A DNA stretch of 32,088 nt from assembly GCA_900545245.1 (NCBI GenBank), contig UQYV01000040.1, positions 1-32,088 of the forward strand. Direction: 5' to 3'. The stretch comes from an uncultured Bacteroidales bacterium. GTDB lineage: Bacteria > Bacteroidota > Bacteroidia > Bacteroidales > UBA932. Within the stretch, counting starts at the first letter, position 1. Every line of letters starts with the position of its first letter. The notes below the pieces were generated by a model. It was not told the origin of the DNA and searched no databases. It saw only the letters and a list, made by a program, of their open reading frames with translations. The translations under genes were made by a program, and so were the position numbers. Positions 25,133 through 32,088 of this stretch are shown piece after piece.

Positions 25133-26854
25133 TTACTCATTGGAAGATGAATAGAATTTGTCCTTTTCAGCCATTCTTTTCTGCAGAAAGATTCCGATAT
25201 TTGTCCGCCTCTCTACCTTGAGTTTGCCACGAATGGTAGTAAGGTCATTCTTGAACGACGGACGTTTGAGATAGTCCGCTATTTCACTATTGTTAAGGCC
25301 TATGCAAAACATGCAGCAGCACCCTTTTTCCCAGTCATTGAGCCGACACTTGTTCAAGTAGCCTATGAAGTTTGGATGAGAAAGCGAGAACGCAAGCCCG
25401 ATTGATTTCAAAAAGTCTTTCTGTTCCCCCATCAATGCGGCAAGTTCCGCTTTTGCATCCTTGTCAAATGTTTTTGAAACATGGGCAGCAATGAATTTGT
25501 TCAAGACTGAAAGATACTTATCCACAACGTCACGAACTCCTTTGCCAAGGCGAGGTTCTTTTTTTATTCGTTCTAACAATTCGATTCGGCTCACCGCCTC
25601 GTTATACATTCTTTCATATTCTTCCTTTTCCCTCACGGCACGTATCCTTTCCTCCTCAAGTCTTCTATTTTCCTTTTCCAAGAGTTCAGTTTCAGCCTTA
25701 TGAGCCTTCTCTGACATCTTATGAATCTTCTTTAAACTGGAATGACGCACCCACAAGAGTATTCCGAAAAGAAATGAAACCATCAAAGAAAGTACAATAA
25801 TCAGAATAATGTATAACTGATGATTGATTGTTCTGTTTGTAGCAATCCTTTCCTCTACGAATTTGGTATCGCTTTCAAAAATGTCTATGTTTTTGTTGCC
25901 ATTGGCGCCTATAAATTCCCTATAAGATTTTGCGGCCGAACGGTATTCTCCAGTTGCCTCCTGCACAAGTGCATTCACCCATTTGTAGTCAAGTCCCTGA
26001 GTTCCGACATATTTTTCGGCCATTTTCAGTGCCCTGGACGCCTGTTCATAATTTCCTATTTCAAAATAGGATTTTGCCACTATAACCCAATATATGACCT
26101 GCTCGTCGTTGACATCACACAAATATTGCTCAAGAACAGGCTTTTTGTCCGAACTTATCGACAGCATCCCGGCATAATAACAACTATGCTGGCTCTCGTC
26201 CAGCTCATCCCAGTTATCACGCAAAATTCCAAGATAATGAAGGGCGTTCGCCGTATCCAACAATTGTTCATAGACACATGCAACATTGTTTATTGCATCA
26301 TAATACCTGGAAAGTTCACCGGCAGCAGCATAATAATCAGCAGATCGCAATGCTGCGTCAATTGCTGACGCCGAATCAAACAAATGCTGATACACTTGAA
26401 ACTTTGCATTGCAAAGTCGCCCCGACCACACCTTGTTCCTTGCCTTTTCGGAAAACCTTGAACCGTCTGCAAACCACCTCATCGCAGTTTCGTAATCCCC
26501 GGCATTCATGGCGATGCGCCCACGGTAGTAGTTCATCAGCAGTTTCTCGTCTGCGCTTCCGTGCTGGCGATACCAGGATACTGCAGGCGCGATTATACTG
26601 TCCGTTGTGTCATCAATGTAGTTCTTATCCCGCGCCATGGCAAGCAGCAATGAATGACGCGCCTTGAGCGCTGATGTTGTCAGACTAAAACTGTCCATAG
26701 TGTCAAGAATTGTCAAGGCGCTATCCGGTCGCTCCTCGATGAACGAAGCTACATCCTCCAGGGTCCGCTCCGTCTCCAAATCCGCCTTTGAGCAAGACAA
26801 CAAAACCACGGCAGCCGCACAGACCGCCGCCAACGCCCGAAACATAGAATCCAT
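25133..26854 (-). CDS. TPR lipoprotein with membrane helix, coiled coil and C-terminal LuxR-like HTH (putative membrane regulator)
   Basis: About 573 residues from MDSMFRALAAV (an ATG at 26,881 would add nine). The N-terminus has a lipoprotein signal with lipobox LLSC. TPR-like helices follow (ADLETERTLEDVASFIEERPDSALTILD; YYRGRIAMNAGDYETAMRWF; YFEIGNYEQASRALKMAEKY; ATGEYRSAAKSYREF). Roughly midway to two-thirds along is one membrane helix (LYIILIIVLSLMVSFLFGILLWV), then a charged coiled coil (about 60 residues), then a C-terminal HTH (CCMFCIGLNNSEIADYLKRPS, KLKVERRTNIG). This layout is common in Bacteroidota and is presumed to pass an envelope signal to DNA. It starts in the same direction after tex and ends 133 bases before the operon promoter, so it could control the toxin operon; that is inference. 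Confidence 0.85.
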   Translation of the reverse strand: MDSMFRALAAVCAAAVVLLSCSKADLETERTLEDVASFIEERPDSALTILDTMDSFSLTTSALKARHSLLLAMARDKNYIDDTTDSIIAPAVSWYRQHGSADEKLLMNYYRGRIAMNAGDYETAMRWFADGSRFSEKARNKVWSGRLCNAKFQVYQHLFDSASAIDAALRSADYYAAAGELSRYYDAINNVACVYEQLLDTANALHYLGILRDNWDELDESQHSCYYAGMLSISSDKKPVLEQYLCDVNDEQVIYWVIVAKSYFEIGNYEQASRALKMAEKYVGTQGLDYKWVNALVQEATGEYRSAAKSYREFIGANGNKNIDIFESDTKFVEERIATNRTINHQLYIILIIVLSLMVSFLFGILLWVRHSSLKKIHKMSEKAHKAETELLEKENRRLEEERIRAVREKEEYERMYNEAVSRIELLERIKKEPRLGKGVRDVVDKYLSVLNKFIAAHVSKTFDKDAKAELAALMGEQKDFLKSIGLAFSLSHPNFIGYLNKCRLNDWEKGCCCMFCIGLNNSEIADYLKRPSFKNDLTTIRGKLKVERRTNIGIFLQKRMAEKDKFYSSSNE

Positions 26855-26890
26855 CGTACTTTCAGTATCAATCGATTGCATACGGACAAA

Positions 26891-29029
26891 TCAATTCAGC
26901 CGAAGGCCGATGCGCTGACGGTCAAGGTCGATGGAGACTACTGTGACTGAGACTCTCTGGTGGAGACGAACGAGCTTTGATGGGTCGGAAATTCTTTGAC
27001 GACGGCCATCCGGACCTGCGAGGGACATTTGAGAAACGTGGATGAGGCCGTTCTGTTTGATTCCGATGTCAACGAAGGCTCCGAAAGCTGTGATGTTGGT
27101 GACTATGCCAGGAAGCACCATACCCTCTTTGAGGTCTTCAATGCTGTGGATGTCAGAGGCGAACTCGAAGGCTTGGGCTTCATCGCGCGGGTCTCGGCCG
27201 GGCTTTGCAAGTTCCTTGAGGATGTCATTGATGGTCGGAAGACCGAAATCCCCTTCTACGAAATCCTCCGGCTTAATCTTGGCACAGAGTTCGGCGTTGC
27301 CGACAAGTTCCGCTGTGCCTACTCCGAGCGAGGCGGCCATACGGTCCACGATGTGGTAGGCCTCCGGGTGGACAGCCGAGTTGTCGAGCGGATTCTTCGC
27401 ATCTCGGATTCTCAAAAAGCCTGCGCACTGCTGGAAAACCTTGTCGCCCAACCTTTTGACTTTGAGGAGTTCCTCACGGGAACTGTAGGGGCCGTGTTCT
27501 CGGCGGTATTCCACTATGTTGTCGGCAAGTGCTGGACCAACTCCGGAGACGTATGCAAGAAGATGGCGAGAGGCAGTGTTCAGGTTCACTCCAACGCTGT
27601 TCACACAAGATTCCACTGTATTGTCCAGCTTTTCCTTGAGAAGCGTCTGGTCCACGTCGTACTGATACTGCCCCACTCCGAGCGATTTCGGGTCAATCTT
27701 CACAAGCTCGGCAAGCGGGTCCATAAGTCTTCGGCCAATTGATACTGCTCCCCTCACAGTCACATCTTTGTCAGGAAATTCGTCACGTGCGACCTCTGAC
27801 GCCGAGTAAATTGACGCACCGTCTTCGCTGACGGTGAAAACCCTCACCGTGGAAGGCTTAGGGACACGTTTTATGAAATCCTCTGTCTCACGGGAAGCTG
27901 TTCCGTTGCCGATTGCAATGACTTCAATTCCATATTCCGAAATCATCGACGAGACGGCTCTGATTGCCGCAACCTTGTCATTTGCAGGAGGATGCGGGAA
28001 TATGGCCTCGTGGTGAAGGAGATTTCCCTGCGCGTCAAGACAAACCACCTTGCAGCCCGTCCTGAATCCGGGATCAATTGCAAGTGTACGTTTTTGCCCC
28101 ACGGGTGCTGCAAGCAAGAGCTGACGCAGGTTTTCTCCAAAGATGCGGATGGACTCAATATCCGCCTTTTCCTTGGCTTCACGTATGACTTCACCGCTCA
28201 CAGAAGGCTCCAAAAGACGTTTGAAACTGTCTTCCACTGCGAGATTAATCTGCTCTGCAAGAGGCCTTTGCGGATAGCGGTGGACTTGGCAATATTCGTA
28301 ATAGATTTTCTTACAGCATTTTTCCGCATCACTGTCAATCTTGACGCTCAACACACCCTCATCCTGTCCACGGAGAATCGCAAGCAGACGGTGCGGTGCA
28401 ATGTGTGCAAGAGGCTCTGACCAATCGAACCAGTTGCGGTATTTGTCGGCCTTGTCAGCAGGAGCATTTTTAGATTTCTTGGATGCGATACGACGGGTGC
28501 GAAAAATCTGCCTTATGGCCTCACGAATAACAGCCGTTTCACTCAAGCGCTCTGCGATTATGTCCCTTGCTCCGGAAAGTGCGGCCTCCGGGTCAGCGAA
28601 TTTTGCGGCTTCACGATGCGGGTCCGCTGTGGAATTGTTCCACATAATGTCTGCAAGTGGCTCATAACCAGCTTCTTTTGCAGCGGTTGCCCTTGTACGG
28701 CGCTTTGGACGAAACGGAAGATAGAGGTCTTCGAGAACATTGGATTCGGTACACTCTTCAATCTGTTTGCGAAGTTCTCCGGTAAGTGCCCCTGCCTCTT
28801 CGATTGTCTCCAGAATGCCTTCCTTACGCTTTTCCATCGCATCAAAACCCTCTGCAAGATGCTTGATTTGAGCGATTTCCACCTCATCCAGCGACCCTGT
28901 ACGCTCTTTTCTGTATCGCGAAATAAACGGAACTGTCGCCCCCTGCGAAAGGAGTTCGACGGTGTTTTCGACTTGCCAGATTTTCACGCCGAGTTCTTCG
29001 GCTATCTTTTTCAGATATATTTCTTTCAT
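26891..29029 (-). CDS. tex: Tex, RNA-binding transcription accessory protein
   Basis: A 712-residue protein. ATG 29,029 (MKEIYLKKIAEELGVKIWQ) is chosen because the upstream reading frame begins only at a TTG. Tex hallmarks are present in order: an N-terminal helical region with VPFISRYRKERTGSLDEVEI; a YqgF/RNase H-like domain (TLAIDPGFRTGCKVVCLDAQGNLLHHE; IAIGNGTASRETEDF); a helix-hairpin-helix region (VNLNTASRHLLAYVSGVGPALADNIVEYR; FLRI); and a C-terminal S1 domain (GMVLPGIVTNITAFGAFVDIGIKQNGLIHVSQMS). The length matches the family. It lies 66 bases after the ClC gene and ends about 36 bases before the chosen start of the TPR lipoprotein. The role is nucleic-acid binding linked to transcription; it is a housekeeping gene with no evident link to the toxin operon. 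Confidence 0.95.
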   Translation of the reverse strand: MKEIYLKKIAEELGVKIWQVENTVELLSQGATVPFISRYRKERTGSLDEVEIAQIKHLAEGFDAMEKRKEGILETIEEAGALTGELRKQIEECTESNVLEDLYLPFRPKRRTRATAAKEAGYEPLADIMWNNSTADPHREAAKFADPEAALSGARDIIAERLSETAVIREAIRQIFRTRRIASKKSKNAPADKADKYRNWFDWSEPLAHIAPHRLLAILRGQDEGVLSVKIDSDAEKCCKKIYYEYCQVHRYPQRPLAEQINLAVEDSFKRLLEPSVSGEVIREAKEKADIESIRIFGENLRQLLLAAPVGQKRTLAIDPGFRTGCKVVCLDAQGNLLHHEAIFPHPPANDKVAAIRAVSSMISEYGIEVIAIGNGTASRETEDFIKRVPKPSTVRVFTVSEDGASIYSASEVARDEFPDKDVTVRGAVSIGRRLMDPLAELVKIDPKSLGVGQYQYDVDQTLLKEKLDNTVESCVNSVGVNLNTASRHLLAYVSGVGPALADNIVEYRREHGPYSSREELLKVKRLGDKVFQQCAGFLRIRDAKNPLDNSAVHPEAYHIVDRMAASLGVGTAELVGNAELCAKIKPEDFVEGDFGLPTINDILKELAKPGRDPRDEAQAFEFASDIHSIEDLKEGMVLPGIVTNITAFGAFVDIGIKQNGLIHVSQMSLAGPDGRRQRISDPSKLVRLHQRVSVTVVSIDLDRQRIGLRLN

Positions 29030-29095
29030 ATTACTGTGTATCAATTATGTTCCGTAAATCGATTTTTTCGACAATAAGATATAATTCCGAATCCT

Positions 29096-30898
29096 CTATT
29101 CGTGAGAAACCTCTTTCAATTGAGTGCGATAGGCAGAGAATATCTTCGATTTCGAGACGAATCCGACATATTTTCTATCTTTTGTGACGACCGGAAGATT
29201 CCACGCACCGGTTTTCTCGAATTTTGCCATCACACTGTCCATTTTTTCGTCGAGCAGGACATAAGCCGGAGCTGATTTCATATAGTTGAAAACGTGTTTG
29301 GTGGCATACAATTCGGTTTTGAACATATCGGGACGTATGTCGTCGAGAAGGACATATCCCTGGAATTTACCGTTTTTATCGACGACGGGGAAAATGTTGC
29401 GCCGCGAGTCAGAGACGGTGTCGAGAAGTTTGCCGAAACTGTCATCGATGCGGACGGAATTGAAATCATCTTCAATCAAGTCGTTGACTTTCAAAAGAGT
29501 AAGCACCGCCTGATCATTGTCGTGGGTGAGAAGTTCTCCCCTTTTTGCGATTCGTTTGGTGTATATGGAGTATGGCTCAAAGATGCGGGTGACTCCAAAG
29601 GCAATTGATGCGGTGATGATGAGTGGTATGAAGAGTTCGTAACCTCCTGAAATCTCGGCTATTAAGAAGATGGCTGTCATTGGGGCCTGCATAACCCCCG
29701 CCATCAGTCCCGCCATTCCGACAAGCACGAAATTCTGTTCCGGAACAGAAAGTGATGAGCCGGAGAGGACGAGATTGAGTGTCCGCGCCACCACAAATCC
29801 TGCAAGAGCTCCGATGAAAAGTGTCGGTCCGAAAGTACCTCCAACGCCTCCGCCGGCATTTGTGAAGGACATTGAGAAAACCTTGAGTATCAACACTATG
29901 AGAAAGAACAGCGGCACAGCCCAAGTGAATTTGAGAACCGGAGCGAGAAGGGTTTGTCCATCGTAGTTTATGGTGTTACAGGCAAGCATTTCGTTGACTG
30001 TACCGTAGCCCTCACCATAGAGAGGAGGAAAAAGGAAGATTAGAAGGCCGAGGCCGAGTGCTGAGATTCCCCAACGCAGATATGGCGATTGAATGGATTT
30101 GATTTTGTCTTCAAGCCAAAGTGTGCAACGGGTGAAATAGACCGAACAAGCTGCACAGAAAAGTCCAAGGACGATGTAGAACGGAATGTTCTGCATTGCG
30201 AATGGCATCAGTTCGGCAGCGAAAACCGCATCGCCTCCAAGAAAAATGTAGGAAACCACAGTTGCGGAGACTGTTGAAATCAGCAGCGGAAGGATGGAGG
30301 ACATCGAGATGTTGAAAAGCAGTATTTCGAGTGTGAAGAGCACTCCGGCAAGAGGAGCCTTGAATATGCCCGCCACAGCGCCTGCTGCTCCGCATCCGAG
30401 AAGAATGGTTATGTTCTTGTAGGACAGGCCCATATAGCGCCCGAGATTGGAACCGATAGCTGCTCCTGTGTAGACAATCGGAGCCTCGGCACCGACGGAA
30501 CCTCCGAATCCGATGGTGACAGAACTGGCTACAAGGGATGTCCACATATTGTGCGGACGAATTTTGGACTCGTTTTTTGAAACTGCAAGCAAAACCTTTG
30601 TAACTCCGTGCCCGATGTTGTCCCGGACAAAGTATTTGACAAAGAGCAGCGACAAGAGCATTCCGATGCCCGGATAGACGAGGTAGAGAAAATTGTAGCC
30701 GTCCTCGCCTCCGAACCAGGAAGTGAGGGCTTCGTGGATGTATTCGATGCTGATTTTCAGAACAACCGCCGCAAGACCGCACAGAAGGCCCACCACAAGG
30801 GACAGGAGCAGCACCAAGTTGCGTTCCGGCATCCTGTTAAGGAGGTTTCTCACAGGGAGGAGAGCCGCCCTAATCCAAAGTTTCGGGGTTTTCTTCAT
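29096..30898 (-). CDS. ClC-family chloride channel/antiporter with C-terminal CBS pair
   Basis: A 600-residue membrane protein with about ten or more helices in residues 24-425 and a C-terminal CBS pair (about 460-590: FPVVDKNGKFQGYVLLDDI; NLPVVTKDRKYVGFVSKSKI). ClC signature segments are present: GSVGAEAPIVYTGAAIGSNLGR, with the gating-type Glu of the GxEGP motif; GCGAAGAVAGIFKAPLAGVLFTLE; and GGVGGTFGPTLFIGALAG, the GxFxP ion-binding loop. The usual GSGIP element reads GHGVT here. Expected function is chloride/proton exchange or chloride conduction across the inner membrane, with the CBS domains sensing nucleotides. It is 32 bases after folD in the same direction. No link with the toxin operon is evident. 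Confidence 0.94.
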   Translation of the reverse strand: MKKTPKLWIRAALLPVRNLLNRMPERNLVLLLSLVVGLLCGLAAVVLKISIEYIHEALTSWFGGEDGYNFLYLVYPGIGMLLSLLFVKYFVRDNIGHGVTKVLLAVSKNESKIRPHNMWTSLVASSVTIGFGGSVGAEAPIVYTGAAIGSNLGRYMGLSYKNITILLGCGAAGAVAGIFKAPLAGVLFTLEILLFNISMSSILPLLISTVSATVVSYIFLGGDAVFAAELMPFAMQNIPFYIVLGLFCAACSVYFTRCTLWLEDKIKSIQSPYLRWGISALGLGLLIFLFPPLYGEGYGTVNEMLACNTINYDGQTLLAPVLKFTWAVPLFFLIVLILKVFSMSFTNAGGGVGGTFGPTLFIGALAGFVVARTLNLVLSGSSLSVPEQNFVLVGMAGLMAGVMQAPMTAIFLIAEISGGYELFIPLIITASIAFGVTRIFEPYSIYTKRIAKRGELLTHDNDQAVLTLLKVNDLIEDDFNSVRIDDSFGKLLDTVSDSRRNIFPVVDKNGKFQGYVLLDDIRPDMFKTELYATKHVFNYMKSAPAYVLLDEKMDSVMAKFEKTGAWNLPVVTKDRKYVGFVSKSKIFSAYRTQLKEVSHE

Positions 30899-30930
30899 TC
30901 GATTGAAATTATGCGGGTTTGGTCGTCGAA

Positions 30931-31782
30931 TTATCGCTCCATACGGTTAAGGAAGCACTCGACTGTATTTTCCATCAGGGAACAGATTGTCATCGGTCCC
31001 ACACCACCAGGAACCGGAGTGATGACAGAAGCTTTGGGCGCTACATTGTCGAAGTCAACGTCGCCGACAAGTTTACCGGTCTCCGGATTACGGCTGATGC
31101 CGACGTCAATCACGACAACACCATCAGTAACCATATCCTCGGTCACAAGATGCGGATGTCCGGTTGCGACGACGAGTATTTCGGCTTCACGTGTGATTGA
31201 AGGCAAATCGACGGTGTGGCTGTGAGCAATTGTGACCGTTGCATTCTCGTTCATCAAAAGACGCGCGACAGGCATACCCACGATGTTGCTTCGTCCAACG
31301 ACTACTGCACGTTTCCCCTCGATGCTGACGCCCGCGGCCTTGAGCATACGGATGATTCCCTTGGGGGTGCAAGGAAGGGTGCAGGGACGATTTTGATAGA
31401 GCGCAGCAAGGTTGAGCGGGTGGAATCCGTCAACGTCTTTTTCCTGTGCGATTGCCGCGACAATCTTGCTTTCACTGATGTGCTCAGGCAAAGGAAGTTG
31501 CACAAGAATTCCGTCAACTCCGTCATCGGCATTAAGCTCGGCTATAAGCCCCAAAAGCTCGTCTTCAGAGATGGTTACAGGACGTCTGATTGTGGTGTTT
31601 TTTATTCCCACAAGGGCAGACGCCTTGGCTTTTCCGGCCACATAAGACTCGCTGGCAGGGTCATTTCCGATGAGGACGACCACAAGATGAGGCACACGTC
31701 CATATTTCTCCGGAAAGCCCTTGACCTGCTGTGCAAGTTCCGCCTTTATGCTCGCTGACAATTCTTTACCTGACAATATCAT
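30931..31782 (-). CDS. folD: FolD, methylenetetrahydrofolate dehydrogenase/cyclohydrolase
   Basis: A 283-residue bifunctional enzyme that interconverts 5,10-methylene-THF, methenyl-THF and 10-formyl-THF in one-carbon metabolism. Motifs: IGNDPASESYVAGKAKA with the catalytic Lys (SYVxxK); GILVQLPLPEHI; KDVDGFHP; VVGRSNIVGMPVARLL, the NADP-binding loop; HSHT; and the C-terminal PVPGGVGPMT. The length is typical. ATG 31,782 is supported by a Shine-Dalgarno sequence GGAGG seven bases upstream, which is unusual in this phylum. The frame further upstream starts only at TTG. Confidence 0.97.
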   Translation of the reverse strand: MILSGKELSASIKAELAQQVKGFPEKYGRVPHLVVVLIGNDPASESYVAGKAKASALVGIKNTTIRRPVTISEDELLGLIAELNADDGVDGILVQLPLPEHISESKIVAAIAQEKDVDGFHPLNLAALYQNRPCTLPCTPKGIIRMLKAAGVSIEGKRAVVVGRSNIVGMPVARLLMNENATVTIAHSHTVDLPSITREAEILVVATGHPHLVTEDMVTDGVVVIDVGISRNPETGKLVGDVDFDNVAPKASVITPVPGGVGPMTICSLMENTVECFLNRMER

Positions 31783-31789
31783 TCTTTTT

Positions 31790-31794
31790 CCTCC
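31790..31794 (-). promoter_or_regulatory. Shine-Dalgarno site of folD
   Basis: GGAGG lies seven bases before the folD ATG. Bacteroidota genes rarely use such sites, so it fixes the start at 31,782. Confidence 0.6.
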
Positions 31795-31915
31795 AATTCC
31801 CAAATTACGACTTAACAATCTGTTGCCTAATCTCGATAAAAATTCGGTAATATCTTAAAACATACTTGATTACATCCGGCCTTGGTGCATTGGCTGCTGA
31901 AACCGGACAAAGTTG

Positions 31916-31947
31916 CAAAGTTACATAAAAACTGTGGGAGTCGCAAG
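31916..31947 (-). promoter_or_regulatory. Probable Bacteroidota-type promoter of folD
   Basis: On the minus strand CTTG (31,944-31,947), 20 bases, then TAACTTTG (31,916-31,923) fits TAnnTTTG with a near-match -33 element. It predicts a leader of about 125 bases before folD; I see no known riboswitch in that leader. Confidence 0.6.
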
Positions 31948-31987
31948 ATTGTCAAAGGGGCTTAAGCGCCTCTCGACGTCGAGGAAT

Positions 31988-32031
31988 AAAAAAAAGAATC
32001 CTCCGATTGCATTGCTGTAATCGAAGGATTC
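31988..32031 (-). terminator. Intrinsic terminator after the 5S rRNA gene
   Basis: Arms 31,996-32,008 and 32,019-32,031 pair over 13 positions with one mismatch around a 10-base loop, followed in the transcribed direction by eight T (complement of 31,988-31,995). It lies directly downstream of the 5S rRNA 3' end. Confidence 0.85.
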
Positions 32032-32036
32032 CTAAG

Positions 32037-32088
32037 CGTGGCGACGACCTACTCTCCCACATGGTAGTGCAGTACCATCGGCGCGGCC
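32037..32088 (-). rRNA. rrf: 5S ribosomal RNA, 3' part (cut by the window edge)
   Basis: The minus strand ends with the conserved 3' half of 5S rRNA: a CGATGGTACTGC element, then TGGGAGAGTAGGTCG and a closing GCCACGC stem end. The 5' part lies beyond the window. It implies a ribosomal RNA operon just outside, read toward folD and ended by the terminator at 31,988-32,031. The exact 3' base is uncertain by a few nucleotides. Confidence 0.92.

Noticed and set aside
26996..27742. Plus-strand open frame of 248 codons
   Set aside because: It is antisense to tex; the minus-strand frame carries all family motifs.
31783..31915. Tetrahydrofolate riboswitch before folD
   Set aside because: I looked for the conserved THF aptamer pattern in the leader and did not see it.
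1..32088. CRISPR arrays, tRNA genes, transposases
   Set aside because: I saw no regularly spaced short repeats, no cloverleaf-like tRNA sequence and no transposase or integrase motifs.

Overview
The window looks like a chromosomal segment of a member of Bacteroidales (Bacteroidota); I cannot name the family from sequence alone. The evidence is: a near-perfect Bacteroidota promoter (TTTG, 20 bp, TAnnTTTG) before the long operon and a second similar one before folD; very few Shine-Dalgarno sites; Bacteroidota-type YD-repeat proteins, a DUF3244-like secreted protein and a TPR/membrane/HTH lipoprotein regulator. Every supported gene is on the minus strand, so transcription runs from high to low coordinates.

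Right-hand end (about 25.1-32.1 kb), in transcription order: the 3' end of a 5S rRNA with its terminator, then folD, a ClC chloride channel with CBS domains, the RNA-binding protein Tex, and a lipoprotein with TPRs, one membrane helix, a coiled coil and a LuxR-like HTH. These are ordinary chromosomal genes except for the last, which lies directly upstream of the accessory operon and is a candidate regulator of it.

Left-hand 25 kb: one apparent operon of tightly packed, often overlapping genes that starts at a promoter near 24,970-25,000. Order: a small DUF3244-like secreted protein; RHS toxin A (2112 aa; SpvB-like/FG-GAP/YD repeats/RHS core, C-terminal candidate BECR-fold RNase); an unknown putative immunity protein; a barstar-like immunity protein; a truncated outer-membrane barrel; a 113-aa secreted protein with one YD motif; a pseudopilin; a prepilin peptidase; RHS toxin B (2066 aa; C-terminal GIY-YIG nuclease); an Imm26-like membrane immunity protein; a GspE/PilB-type ATPase; a GspD/PilQ-type secretin; and a third YD-repeat protein that is frameshifted at a G6 tract and lacks a toxin end. 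A 15+15 bp perfect palindrome sits on the stop codon of that last gene.

Main proposal: the operon encodes Sec-exported, Tc-toxin-like RHS cocoon proteins together with core parts of a type II secretion/type IV pilus-like machine (secretin, ATPase, pseudopilin, peptidase). The secretion genes and the toxin-immunity pairs are interleaved and translationally coupled, which suggests the toxins are the cargo of this machine. A GspF/PilC platform protein is not in the window and would have to be encoded elsewhere. The link between toxins and secretion system is inferred from gene order, coupling and signal peptides, and is not proved by the sequence. No gene-free stretch exceeds 300 bases; the two largest gaps (24,939-25,132 and 31,783-32,036) carry promoters or a terminator.
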